Source: Magicicada septendecula
Lineage: Eukaryota; Arthropoda; Insecta; Hemiptera; Cicadidae
Direction of reading: 5' to 3'
Length of the DNA stretch: 64,000 nucleotides
NCBI GenBank assembly: GCA_034769895.1
Contig: CM068372.1
Location: 436,856,958-436,920,957 of the forward strand
In this document: piece by piece, positions 1 through 12,277 of the stretch
How the letters are laid out: each line of letters opens with the position of its first letter
Numbering within the stretch: position 1 is the first letter of the stretch
Program-made: the position numbers and the translations under genes
Notes under the pieces: generated by a model
What the model saw: the letters and a program-made list of their open reading frames with translations, nothing else
What the model was told of the DNA's origin: nothing
The model's database searches: none

Positions 1-1460
1 AAGATATCGTATATACGGATGTCATACGTTACGTGCATTCTTTAAAAAATATATTCCAAGTCCGCGTTTCACTGGTCAGTTCAAAGAAGGAAATTAATAA
101 ATTCCAACTTTTCGCTGCTCAAGACATAAGGAATTTGTATTATGTTTATATTTTCTGTCAAGATATCATATATACGGATGTCATACGTTACGTGCATTCA
201 TTAAAAAATATATTCCAAATCCGCGTGTCACTGGTCAGTTCAAAGAAGGAAATGAATAAATTCCAACTTTTCGCTGCTCAAGACATAATGAATTTGTATT
301 AAGTTTATATTTACTGTCAAGATATCGTATATACGAATGTCATACGTTACGTGCATTCATTAAAAAATATATTCCAAATCCCCGTGTCACTGGTCAGTTC
401 AAAGAAGGAAATTAATAAATTCCAACTTTTCGCTGCCCAAGACATAAGGAATTCGTATTATGTTTATATTTTCTGTCAAGATATCGTATCTGAGGATGTC
501 ATACGTTACATGCATTCTTTAAAAAATATATTCCAAGTCCGCGTGTCACTGGTCAGTTCAAAGAAGGAAATTAATAAATTCCAACTTTTCGCTGCTCAAG
601 ACATAAGGAATTTGTATTATGTTTATATTTTCTGTCAAGATATCGTATATACGAATGTCATACGTTACGTGCATTCATTAAAAAATATATTCCAAGTCCG
701 CGTGTCACTGGTCAGTTCAAAGAAGGAAATTAATAAATTCCAACTTTTCTCTGCCCAAGACATAAGGAATTCGTATTATGTTTATATTTTCTGTCAAGAT
801 ATCGTATCTAAGGATGTCATACGTTACATGCATTCTTTAAAAAATATATTCCAAGTCCGCGTGTCACTGGTCAGTTCAAAGAAGGAAATTAATAAATTCC
901 AACTTTTCGCTGCTCAAGACATAAGGAATTTGTATTATGTTTATATTTTCTGTCAAGATATCGTATATACGAATGTCATACGTTACGTGCATTCATTAAA
1001 AAATATATTCCAAGTCCGCGTGTCACTGGTCAGTTCAAAGAAGGAAATTAATAAATTCCAACTTTTCTCTGCTAAAGACAGAAGGAATTTGTATTAAGTT
1101 TGTATTGTCTGTCAAGATATCGTATATACGGATGTCATCCGTTACGTGCATTCTTTAAAAAATATATTCCAAATCCGCGTGTCACTGGTCAGTTCAAAGA
1201 AGGAAATTAATAAATTCCAAATTTTCGCTGCTCAAGACATGAGGAATTTGTATTATGTTTATATTTTCTGTCAAGATATCGTATAAAATTATGTCATACG
1301 TTACGTGCATTCTTTAAAAAATATATTCCAAGTCCGCGTTTCACTGGTCAGTTCAAAGAAGGAAATTAATAAATTCCAACTTTTCGCTGCTCAAGACATA
1401 AGGAATTTGTATTATGTTTATATTTTCTGTCAAGATATCGTATATACGGATGTCATACGT
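1..1460 (+). repeat. Left-edge block, copy of 5248-6707 (33-monomer shift)
   Basis: The order of subtypes here repeats 5247 bp (33 x 159) downstream. Both copies contain a unit with the EcoRI-type GAATTC and GTATCTGAGG, then a unit with GTATCTAAGG, then a unit with TCTGCTAAAGACAGAAGG. Both also share the rare spelling GTTTGTATTGTCTG, at 1098 and 6345. A third copy of that spelling lies at 17159, as expected from the 68-monomer shift. Agreement breaks down after about 1460, where subtypes differ. Confidence 0.75.
33..191 (+). repeat. Reference monomer (first complete unit)
   Basis: This is the first complete 159-bp unit and is used here to number monomer positions, with nt 1 being the G of GTGCATTC. 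In order it shows an A-tract followed by an AT run (nt 12-23), a CpG-containing conserved core (nt 29-50, around CACTGGTCAG), an AAGGAAATTAATAAATTCC segment (nt 55-73), and a TTCGCTGCTCAAGACATAAGG segment near nt 80-100. It ends with an EcoRV-type GATATC and a CG-rich tail with CATACGTTAC. In most units the tail carries the 10-bp palindrome CGTATATACG; here one base differs. The start point is arbitrary, since the array has no natural unit boundary. Confidence 0.9.
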
Positions 1461-4400
1461 TACGTGCATTCATTAAAAAATATATTCCAAATCCGCGTGT
1501 CACTGGTCAGTTCAAAGAAGGAAATTAATAAATTCCAACTTTTCGCTGCTCAAGACATAAGGAATTTGTATTATGTTTATATTTTCTGTCAAGATATCGT
1601 ATATACGGATGTCATACGATACGTGCATTCTTTAAAAAATATATTCCAAGTCCGCGTGTCACTGGTCAGTTCGAAAAAGGAAATTAATAAATTCCAACTT
1701 TTCGCTGCTCAAGACATAAGGAATTTGTATTATGTTTATATTTTCTGCAAAGATATCGTATATACGAATGTCATACGTTACGCGCATTCGTTAAAAAATA
1801 TATTCCAAGTCCGCGTGTCACTGGTCAGTTCAAAGAAGGAAATTAATAAATTCCAAATTTTCGCTGCTCAAGACATAAGGAATTTGTATTAAGTTTATAT
1901 TTTCTGTCAAGATATCGTATATACGAATGTCATACGTTACGTGCAATCAATAAAAAATATATTCCAAGTCCGCATGTTTCTGGTCAGTTCAAAGAAGGAA
2001 ATTAATAAATTCCAACTTTTCGCTGCTCAAGACATAATGAATTTGTATTAAGTTTATATTTACTGTCAAGATATCGTATATACGAATGTCATACGATACG
2101 TGCATTCATTAAAAAATATATTCCAAATCCCCGTGTCACTGGTCAGTTCAAAGAAGGAAATTAATAAATTCCAACTTTTCGCTGCCCAAGACATAAGGAA
2201 TTCGTATTATGTTTATATTTTCTGTCAAGATATCGTATCTGAGGATGTCATACGTTACATGCATTCTTTAAAAAATATATTCCAAGTCCGCGTGTCACTG
2301 GTCAGTTCAAAGAAGGAAATTAATAAATTCCAACTTTTCGCTGCTCAAGACATAAGGAATTTGTATTATGTTTATATTTTCTGTCAAGATATCGTATATA
2401 CGAATGTCATACGTTACGTGCATTCATTAAAAAATATATTCCAAGTCCGCGTGTCACTGGTCAGTTCAAAGAAGGAAATTAATAAATTCCAACTTTTCTC
2501 TGCTAAAGACAGAAGGAATTTGTATTAAGTTTATATTGTCTGTCAAGATATCGTATATACGGATGTCATCCCTTACGTGCATTCTTTAAAAAATATATTC
2601 CAAATCCGCGTGTCACTGGTCAGTTCAAAGAAGGAAATTAATAAATTCCAAATTTTCGCTGCTCAAGACATGAGGAATTTGTATTATGTTTATATTTTCT
2701 GTCAAGATATCGTATAAAATTATGTCATACGTTACGTGCATTCTTTAAAAAATATATTCCAAGTCCGCGTTTCACTGGTCAGTTCAAAGAAGGAAATTAA
2801 TAAATTCCAACTTTTCGCTGCTCAAGACATAAGGAATTTGTATTATGTTTATATTTTCTGTCAAGATATCGTATATACGGATGTCATACGTTACGTGCAT
2901 TCATTAAAAAATATATTCCAAATCCGCGTGTCACTGGTCAGTTCAAAGAAGGAAATTAATAAATTCCAACTTTTCGCTGCTCAAGACATAACGAATTTGT
3001 ATTATGTTTATATTTTCTGTCAAGATATCGTATATACGGATGTCATACGTTACGTGCATTCTTTAAAAAATATATTCCAAGTCCGCGTGTCACTGGTCAG
3101 TTCGAAAAAGGAAATTAATAAATTCCAAATTTTCGCTGCTCAAGACATAAGGAATTTGTATTATGTTTATATTTTCTGCAAAGATATCGTATATACGAAT
3201 GTCATACGTTACGCGCATTCATTAAAAAATATATTCCAAGTCCGCGTGTCACTGGTCAGTTCAACGAAGGAAATTAATAAATTCCAAATTTTCGCTGCTC
3301 AAGACATAAGGAATTTGTATTAAGATTATATTTTCTGTCAAGAAATCGTATATACGAATGTCATACGTTACGTGCAATCAATAAAAAATATATTCCAAGT
3401 CCGCGTGTCACTGGTCAGTTCAAAGAAGGAAATTAATACATTCCAACATTTCGCTGCTCAAGACATAATGAATTTGTATTATGTTTATATTTACTGTCAA
3501 GATATCGTATATACGAATGTCATACGTTACGTGCAATCATTAAAAAATATATTCCAAATCCCCGTGTCACTGGTCAGTTCAAAGAAGGAAATTAATAAAT
3601 TCCAACTTTTCGCTGCCCAAGACATAAGGAATTCGTATTGTGTTTATATTGTCTGTCAAGATATCGTATATACGGATGTCATACGTTACGTGCATTCTTT
3701 AAAAAATATATTCCAAGTCCGCGTGTCACTGGTCAGTTCAAAGAAAGAAATTAATAAATTCCAACATTTCGCTGCTCAAGACATAAGGTATTTGTATTAT
3801 GTTTATATTTTCTGTCAAGAAATCGGATATACGAATGTCATACGTTACGTGCATTCATTAAAAAATATATTCCAAATCCCCGTGTCACTGGTCAGTTCAA
3901 AGAAGGAAATTAATAAATTCCAACTTTTCGCTGCCCAAGACATAAGGAAATCGTATTCTGTTTATATTTTCTGTCAAGATATCGTATCTAAGGATGTCAT
4001 ACGTTACATGCATTCTTTAAAAAATATATTCCAAGTCCGCGTGTCACTGGTCAGTTCAAAGAAGGAAATTAATAAATTCCAACTTTTCGCTGCTCAAGAC
4101 ATAAGGAATTTGTATTATGTTTATATTTTCTGTCAAGATATCGTATATACGAATGTCATACGTTACGTGCATTCATTAAAAAATATATTCCAAGTCCGCG
4201 TGTCACTGGTCAGTTCAAAGAAGGAAATTAATAAATTCCAACTTTTCTCTGCTAAAGACAGAAGGAATTTGTATTAAGTTTATATTGTCTGTCAAGATAT
4301 CGTATATACGGATGTCATCCGTTACGTGCATTCTTTAAAAAATATATTCCAAATCCGCGTGTCACTGGTCAGTTCAAAGAAGGAAATTAATAAATTCCAA

Positions 4401-7400
4401 ATTTTCGCTGCTCAAGACATGAGGAATTTGTATTATGTTTATATTTTCTGTCAAGATATCGTATAAAATTATGTCATACGTTACGTGCATTCTTTAAAAA
4501 ATGTATTCCAAGTCCGCGTTTCACTGGTCAGTTCAAAGAAGGAAATTAATAAATTCCAACTTTTCGCTGCTCAAGACATAAGGAATTTGTATTATGTTTA
4601 TATTTTCTGTCAAGATATCGTATATACGGATGTCATACGTTACGTGCATTCTTTAAAAAATATATTCCAAGTCCGCGTGTCACTGGTCAGTTCGAAAAAG
4701 GAAATTAATAAATTCAAAATTTTCGCTGCTCAAGACATAAGGAATTTGTATTATGTTTATATTTTCTGCAAAGATATCGTATATACGAATGTCATACGTT
4801 ACGCGCATTCATTAAAAAATATATTCCAAGTCCGCGTGTCACTGGTCAGTTCAACGAAGGAAATTAATAAATTCCAAATTTTCGCTGTTCAAGGCATAAG
4901 GAATTTGTATTAAGTTTATATTTTCTGTCAAGATATCGTATATACGAATTTCATACGTTACGTGCAATCAATAAAAAATATATTCCAAGTCCGCATTTTT
5001 CTTGTCAGTTCAAAGAAGGAAATTAATAAATTCCAACTTTTCGCTGCTCAAGACATAATGAATTTGTATTATGTTTATATTTACTGTCAAGATATCGTAT
5101 ATACGAATGTCATACGTTACGTGCATTCATTAAAAAATATATTCCAAATCCCCGTGTCACTGGTCAGTTCAAAGAAGGAAATTAATAAATTCCAACTTTT
5201 CGCTGCCCAAGACATAAGGAATTCGTATTATGTTTACATTTTCTGTCAAGATATCGTATATACGGATGTCATACGTTACGTGCATTCTTTAAAAAATATA
5301 TTCCAAGTCCGCGTTTCACTGGTCAGTTCAAAGAAGGAAATTAATAAATTCCAACTTTTCGCTGCTCAAGACATAAGGAATTTGTATTATGTTTATATTT
5401 TCTGTCAAGATATCATATATACGGATGTCATACGTTACGTGCATTCATTAAAAAATATATTCCAAATCCGCGTGTCACTGGTCAGTTCAAAGAAGGAAAT
5501 TAATAAATTCCAACTTTTCGCTGCTCAAGACATAATGAATTTGTATTAAGTTTATATTTACTGTCAAGATATCGTATATACGAATGTCATACGTTACGTG
5601 CATTCATTAAAAAATATATTCCAAATCCCCGTGTCACTGGTCAGTTCAAAGAAGGAAATTAATAAATTCCAACTTTTCGCTGCCCAAGACATAAGGAATT
5701 CGTATTATGTTTATATTTTCTGTCAAGATATCGTATCTGAGGATGTCATACGTTACATGCATTCTTTAAAAAATATATTCCAAGTCCGCGTGTCACTGGT
5801 CAGTTCAAAGAAGGAAATTAATAAATTCCAACTTTTCGCTGCTCAAGACATAAGGAATTTGTATTATGTTTATATTTTCTGTCAAGATATCGTATATACG
5901 AATGTCATACGTTACGTGCATTCATTAAAAAATATATTCCAAGTCCGCGTGTCACTGGTCAGTTCAAAGAAGGAAATTAATAAATTCCAACTTTTCTCTG
6001 CCCAAGACATAAGGAATTCGTATTATGTTTATATTTTCTGTCAAGATATCGTATCTAAGGATGTCATACGTTACATGCATTCTTTAAAAAATATATTCCA
6101 AGTCCGCGTGTCACTGGTCAGTTCAAAGAAGGAAATTAATAAATTCCAACTTTTCGCTGCTCAAGACATAAGGAATTTGTATTATGTTTATATTTTCTGT
6201 CAAGATATCGTATATACGAATGTCATACGTTACGTGCATTCATTAAAAAATATATTCCAAGTCCGCGTGTCACTGGTCAGTTCAAAGAAGGAAATTAATA
6301 AATTCCAACTTTTCTCTGCTAAAGACAGAAGGAATTTGTATTAAGTTTGTATTGTCTGTCAAGATATCGTATATACGGATGTCATCCGTTACGTGCATTC
6401 TTTAAAAAATATATTCCAAATCCGCGTGTCACTGGTCAGTTCAAAGAAGGAAATTAATAAATTCCAAATTTTCGCTGCTCAAGACATGAGGAATTTGTAT
6501 TATGTTTATATTTTCTGTCAAGATATCGTATAAAATTATGTCATACGTTACGTGCATTCTTTAAAAAATATATTCCAAGTCCGCGTTTCACTGGTCAGTT
6601 CAAAGAAGGAAATTAATAAATTCCAACTTTTCGCTGCTCAAGACATAAGGAATTTGTATTATGTTTATATTTTCTGTCAAGATATCGTATATACGGATGT
6701 CATACGTTACGTGCATTCATTAAAAAATATATTCCAAATCCGCGTGTCACTGGTCAGTTCAAAGAAGGAAATTAATAAATTCCAACTTTTCGCTGCTCAA
6801 GACATAACGAATTTGTATTATGTTTATATTTTCTGTCAAGATATCGTATATACGGATGTCATACGTTACGTGCATTCTTTAAAAAATATATTCCAAGTCC
6901 GCGTGTCACTGGTCAGTTCAACGAAGGAAATTAATAAATTCCAAATTTTCGCTGCTCAAGACATAAGGAATTTGTATTAAGTTTATATTTTCTGTCAAGA
7001 AATCGTATATACGAATGTCATACGTTACGTGCAATCAATAAAAAATATATTCCAAATCCGCGTGTCACTGGTCAGTTCAAAGAAGGAAATTAATACATTC
7101 CAACTTTTCGCTGCTCAAGACATAATGAATTTGTATTATGTTTATATTTACTGTCAAGATATCGTATATACGAATGTCATACGTTACGTGCATTCATTAA
7201 AAAATATATTCCAAATCCCCGTGTCACTGGTCAGTTCAAAGAAGGAAATTAATAAATTCCAACTTTTCGCTGCCCAAGACATAAGGAATTCGTATTATGT
7301 TTATATTGTCTGTCAAGATATCGTATATACGGATGTCATACGTTACGTGCATTCTTTAAAAAATATATTCCAAGTCCGCGTGTCACTGGTCAGTTCAAAG

Positions 7401-9572
7401 AAAGAAATTAATACATTCCAACATTTCCCTGCTCAAGACATAAGGTATTTGTATTATGTTTATATTTTCTGTCAAGAAATCGGATATACGAATGTCATAC
7501 GTTACGTGCATTCATTAAAAAATATATTCCAAATCCCCGTGTCACTGGTCAGTTCAAAGAAGGAAATTAATAAATTCCAACTTTTCGCTGCCCAAGACAT
7601 AAGGAATTTGTATTATGTTTATATTTTCTGTCAAGGTATCGTATCTAAGGATGTCATACGTTACATGCATTCTTTAAAAAATATATTCCAAGTCCGCGTG
7701 TCACTGGTCAGTTCAAAGAAGGAAATTAAAAAATTCCAACTTTTCGCTGCTCAAGACATAAGGAATTTGTATTATGTTTATATTTTCTGTCAAGATATCG
7801 TATATACGAATGTCATATATTACGTGCATTCATTAAAAAATATATTCCAAGTCCGCGTGTCACTGGTCAGTTCAAAGAAGGAAACTAATAAATTCCAACT
7901 TTTCTCTGCTAAAGACAGAAGGAATTTGTATTAAGTTTATATTGTCTGTCAAGATATCGTATATACGGATGTCATCCGTTACGTGCATTCTTTAAAAAAT
8001 ATATTCCAAATCCGCGTGTCACTGGTCAGTTCAAAGAAGGAAATTAATAAATTCCAAATTTTCGCTGCTCAAGACATGAGGAATTTGTATTATGTTTATA
8101 TTTTCTGTCAAGATATCGTATAAAATTATGTCATACGTTACGTGCATTCTTTAAAAAATGTATTCCAAGTCCGCGTTTCACTGGTCAGTTCAAAGAAGGA
8201 AATTAATAAATTCCAACTTTTCGCTGCTCAAGACATAAGGAATTTGTATTATGTTTATATTTTCTGTCAAGATATCGTATATACGGATGTCATACGTTAC
8301 GTGCATTCTTTAAAAAATATATTCCAAGTCCGCGTATCACTGGTCAGTTCGAAAAAGGAAATTAATAAATTCCAAATTTTCGCTGCTCAAGACATAAGGA
8401 ATTTGTATTATGTTTATATTTTCTGCAAAGATATCGTATATACGAATGTCATACGTTACGCGCATTCATTAAAAAATATATTCCAAGTCCGCGTGTCACT
8501 GGTCAGTTCAACGAAGGAAATTAATAAATTCCAAATTTTCGCTGTTCAAGACATAAGGAATTTGTATTAAGTTTATATTTTCTGTCAAGATATCGTATAT
8601 ACGAATGTCATACGTTACGTGCAATCAATAAAAAATATATTCCAAGTCCGCATTTTTCTTGTCAGTTCAAAGAAGGAAATTAATAAATTCCAACTTTTCG
8701 CTGCTCAAGACATAATGAATTTGTATTATGTTTATATTTACTGTCAAGATATCGTATATACGAATGTCATACGTTACGTGCATTCATTAAAAAATATATT
8801 CCAAATCCCCGTGTCACTGGTCAGTTCAAAGAAGGAAATTAATAAATTCCAACTTTTCGCTGCCCAAGACATAAGGAATTCGTATTATGTTTACATTTTC
8901 TGTCAAGATATCGTATATACGGATGTCATACGTTACGTGCATTCTTTAAAAAATATATTCCAAGTCCGCGTTTCACTGGTCAGTTCAAAGAAGGAAATTA
9001 ATAAATTCCAACTTTTCGCTGCTCAAGACATAAGGAATTTGTATTATGTTTATATTTTCTGTCAAGATATCATATATACGGATGTCATACGTTACGTGCA
9101 TTCATTAAAAAATATATTCCAAATCCGCGTGTCACTGGTCAGTTCAAAGAAGGAAATTAATAAATTCCAACTTTTCGCTGCTCAAGACATAAGGAATTTG
9201 TATTATGTTTATATTTTCTGTCAAGATATCGTATATACGGATGTCATACGATACGTGCATTCTTTAAAAAATATATTCCAAGTCCGCGTGTCACTGGTCA
9301 GTTCGAAAAAGGAAATTAATAAATTCCAACTTTTCGCTGCTCAAGACATAAGGAAATTGTATTATGTTTATATTTTCTGCAAAGATATCGTATATACGAA
9401 TGTCATACGTTACGCGCATTCGTTAAAAAATATATTCCAAGTCCGCGTGTCACTGGTCAGTTCAACGAAGGAAATTAATAAATTCCAAATTTTCGCTGCT
9501 CAAGACATAAGGAATTTGTATTAAGTTTATATTTTCTGTCAAGATATCGTATATACGAATGTCATACGTTAC
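1146..9572 (+). repeat. Left-domain higher-order repeat, copy 1 (68-monomer shift)
   Basis: This string of about 53 monomers reappears at 11958-20386. Subtype landmarks map one to one. Units starting GTGCAATCAATAAA stand at 1941, 3372, 4962, 7029 and 8619, giving spacings of 9, 10, 13 and 10 monomers. They reappear at 12755, 14186, 15776, 17843 and 19433 with the same spacings. The shift is 10,812 bp (68 x 159) up to about 12,135 and 10,814 bp beyond. Rare spellings are shared, for example a GTGCAATCATTAAA unit near 3531 and 14345, and GCGTATCACTGG near 8335 and 19149. The left boundary is gradual and could lie a few hundred bases earlier; the right boundary is sharp at about 9577. Confidence 0.88.
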
Positions 9573-11957
9573 GTGCATTCTTTAAAAAATATATTCCAAA
9601 TCCGCGTGTCACTGGTCAGTTCAAAGAAGGAAATTAATAAATTCCAACTTTTCTCTGCTCAAGACAGAATGAATTTGTATTAAGTTTATATTGTCTGTCA
9701 AGATATCGTATATACGGATGTCATACGTTACGTGCATTCATTAAAAAATATATTCCAAATCTGCGTGTCACTGGTCAGTTCAAAGAAGGAAATTAATAAA
9801 TTCCAAATTTTCGCTGCTCAAGACATGAGGAATTTGTATTATGTTTATATTTTCTGTCAAGATATCGTATAAAATTATGTCATACGTTACGTGCATTCTT
9901 TAAAAAATATATTCCAAGTCCGCGTTTCACTGGTCAGTTCAAAGAAGGAAATTAATAAATTCCAAATTTTCGCTGCTCAAGACATAAGGAATTTGTATTA
10001 TGTTTATATTTTCTGTCAAGATATCGTATTGACGGATGTCATACGTTACGTGCATTCATTAAAAAATATATTCCAAATCCGCGTGTCACTGGTCAGTTCA
10101 AAGAAGGAAATTAATAAATTCCAACTTTTCGCTGCTCAAGACATAAGGAATTTGTATTATGTTTATATTTTCTGTCAAGATATCGTATATACGGATGTCA
10201 TACGTTACGTGCATTCTTTAAAAAATATATTCCAAGTTCGCTTGTCACTGGTCAGTTCGAAAAAGGAAATTAATAAATTCCAACTTTTCGCTGCTCAAGA
10301 CATAAGGAATTTGTATTATGTTTATATTTTCTGCAAAGATATCGTATATACGAATGTCATACGTTACGCGCATTCATTAAAAAATATATTCCAAGTCCGC
10401 GTGTCACTGGTCAGTTCAACGAAGGAAATTAATAAATTCCAAATTTTCGCTGCTCAAGACATAAGGAATTTGTATTAAGTTTATATTTTCTGTCAAGATA
10501 TCGTATATACGAATGTCATACGTTACGTGCAATCAATAAAAAATATATTCCAAGTCCGCATGTTTCTGGTCAGTTCAAAGAAGGAAATTAATAAATTCCA
10601 ACTTTTCGCTGCTCAAGACATAATGAATTTGTATTATGTTTATATTTACTGTCAAGATATCGTATATACGAATGTCATACGTTACGTGCATTCATTAAAA
10701 AATATATTCCAAATCCCCGTGTCACTGGTCAGTTCAAAGAAGGAAATTAATAAATTCCAACTTTTCGCTGCCCAAGACATAAGGAATTCGTATTATGTTT
10801 ATATTTTCTGTCAAGATATCGTATATACGGATGTCATACGTTACGTGCATTCTTTAAAAAATATATTCCAAGTCCGCGTGTCACTGGTCAGTTCAAAGAA
10901 AGAAATTAATACATTCCAAATTTTCGCTGCTCAAGACATAAGAAATTTGTATTATGTTTATATTTTCTGTCAAGATATCGTATAAAATTATGTCATACGT
11001 TACGTGCATTCTTTAAAAAATATATTCCAAGTCCGCGTTTCACTGGTCAGTTCAAAGAAGGAAATTAATAAATTCCAACTTTTCGCTGCTCAAGACATAA
11101 GGAATTTGTATTATGTTTATATTTTCTGTCAAGATATCGTATATACGGATTTCATACGTTACGTGCATTCTTTAAAAAATATATTCCAAGTCCGCGTGTC
11201 ACTGTTCAGTTCAAAGAAGGAAATTAAAAAAATTCCAAATTTCGCTGCTCTAGACATAAGGAATTTGTATGTAGTTTATATTTTCTGTCAAGATATCGTA
11301 TATACGGATGTCATACGTTACGTGCAATCTTTAAAAAATATATTCCAAGTCCGCGTGTCACTGGTCAGTTCAAAGAAGGAAATTAATAAATTCCAACTTT
11401 TCGCTGCTCAAGACATAAGGAATTTGTATTAAGTTTATATTTTCTGTCTAGATATCGTATATACGGATGTCATACGTTACGTGCATTCTTTAAAAAATAT
11501 ATTCCAAGTCCGCGTGTCACCGGTCAGTTCAAAGAAGGAAATTAATAAATTCCAACTTTTCGCTGCTCAAGACATGAGGAATTTGTATTATGTTTATATT
11601 TTCTGTCAAGATATCGTATCTAAGGATGTCATACGTTACGTGCATTCTTTAAAAAATATATTCCAAGTCCGCGTGTCACTGGTCAGTTCAAAGAAGGAAA
11701 TTAATAAATTCCAAATTTTCGCTGCTCAAGACATAAGGAATTTGTATTATGTTTATATTTTCTGTCAAGATATCGTATATACGAATGTCATACGTTACGT
11801 GCATTCATTAAAAAATATATTCCAAGTCCGCGTGTCACTGGTCAGTTCAAAGAAGGAAATTAATAAAATCCAACTTTTCTCTGCTAAAGACAGAAGGAAT
11901 TTGTATTAAGTTTATATTTTCTGTCAAGATATCGTATATACGGATGTCATACGTTAC
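9573..11957 (+). repeat. Fifteen-monomer spacer between the two left-domain copies
   Basis: These monomers separate the two long copies and do not follow their order. The stretch includes a unit at 9573 with TCTCTGCTCAAGACAGAATG and units that end in GTATAAAATTATG (near 9870 and 10981). It also holds the only left-domain example of the marker monomer with the TCTAGA site (11249-11254). Several units here look like hybrids of subtypes found elsewhere. Nothing other than satellite is present. Confidence 0.8.
11163..11321 (+). repeat. XbaI marker monomer with paired indels (left copy)
   Basis: Relative to the consensus this unit has one extra base in the A-run (ATTAAAAAAATTCC) and lacks one base about 15 nt later (CCAAATTTCGC). 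It therefore keeps the 159-bp length and phase. It also carries CTGTTCAG and a TCTAGA created in CTGCTCTAGACAT. The same combination occurs in the right half of the window, so it marks a distinct lineage of monomer. Confidence 0.85.
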
Positions 11958-12116
11958 GTGCATTCTTTAAAAAATATATTCCAAATCCGCGTGTCACTGG
12001 TCAGTTCAAAGAAGGAAATTAATAAATTCCAAATTTTCGCTGCTCAAGACATGAGGAATTTGTATTATGTTTATATTTTCTGTCAAGATATCGTATAAAA
12101 TTATGTCATACGTTAC

Positions 12117-12277
12117 GTGCATTCTTTAAAAAATATAAATTCCAAGTCCGCGTTTCACTGGTCAGTTCAAAGAAGGAAATTAATAAATTCCAACTTTTCG
12201 CTGCTCAAGACATAAGGAATTTGTATTATGTTTATATTTTCTGTCAAGATATCGTATATACGGATGTCATACGTTAC
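12117..12277 (+). repeat. 161-bp monomer, 2-bp insertion
   Basis: The AT run reads AAAAAATATAAATTCC instead of AAAAAATATATTCC, adding two bases. This is the only net length change I find in the first 23 kb (about 145 monomers), because the start at 23090 lies 145 x 159 + 2 from 33. It breaks the phase of the open frame here. Confidence 0.9.

Noticed and set aside
3100-3120. CENP-B box in the CAGTTCGAAAAAGG subtype
   Set aside because: TTCG and the spaced A are present, but the required CGGG half is missing (AAAT instead). No unit that I read contains a full box.
11249-11276. Transposon insertion at the aberrant TCTAGACATAAGG unit
   Set aside because: The unit is still 159 bp and explained by paired one-base indels and substitutions. 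There are no terminal repeats or target-site duplications.
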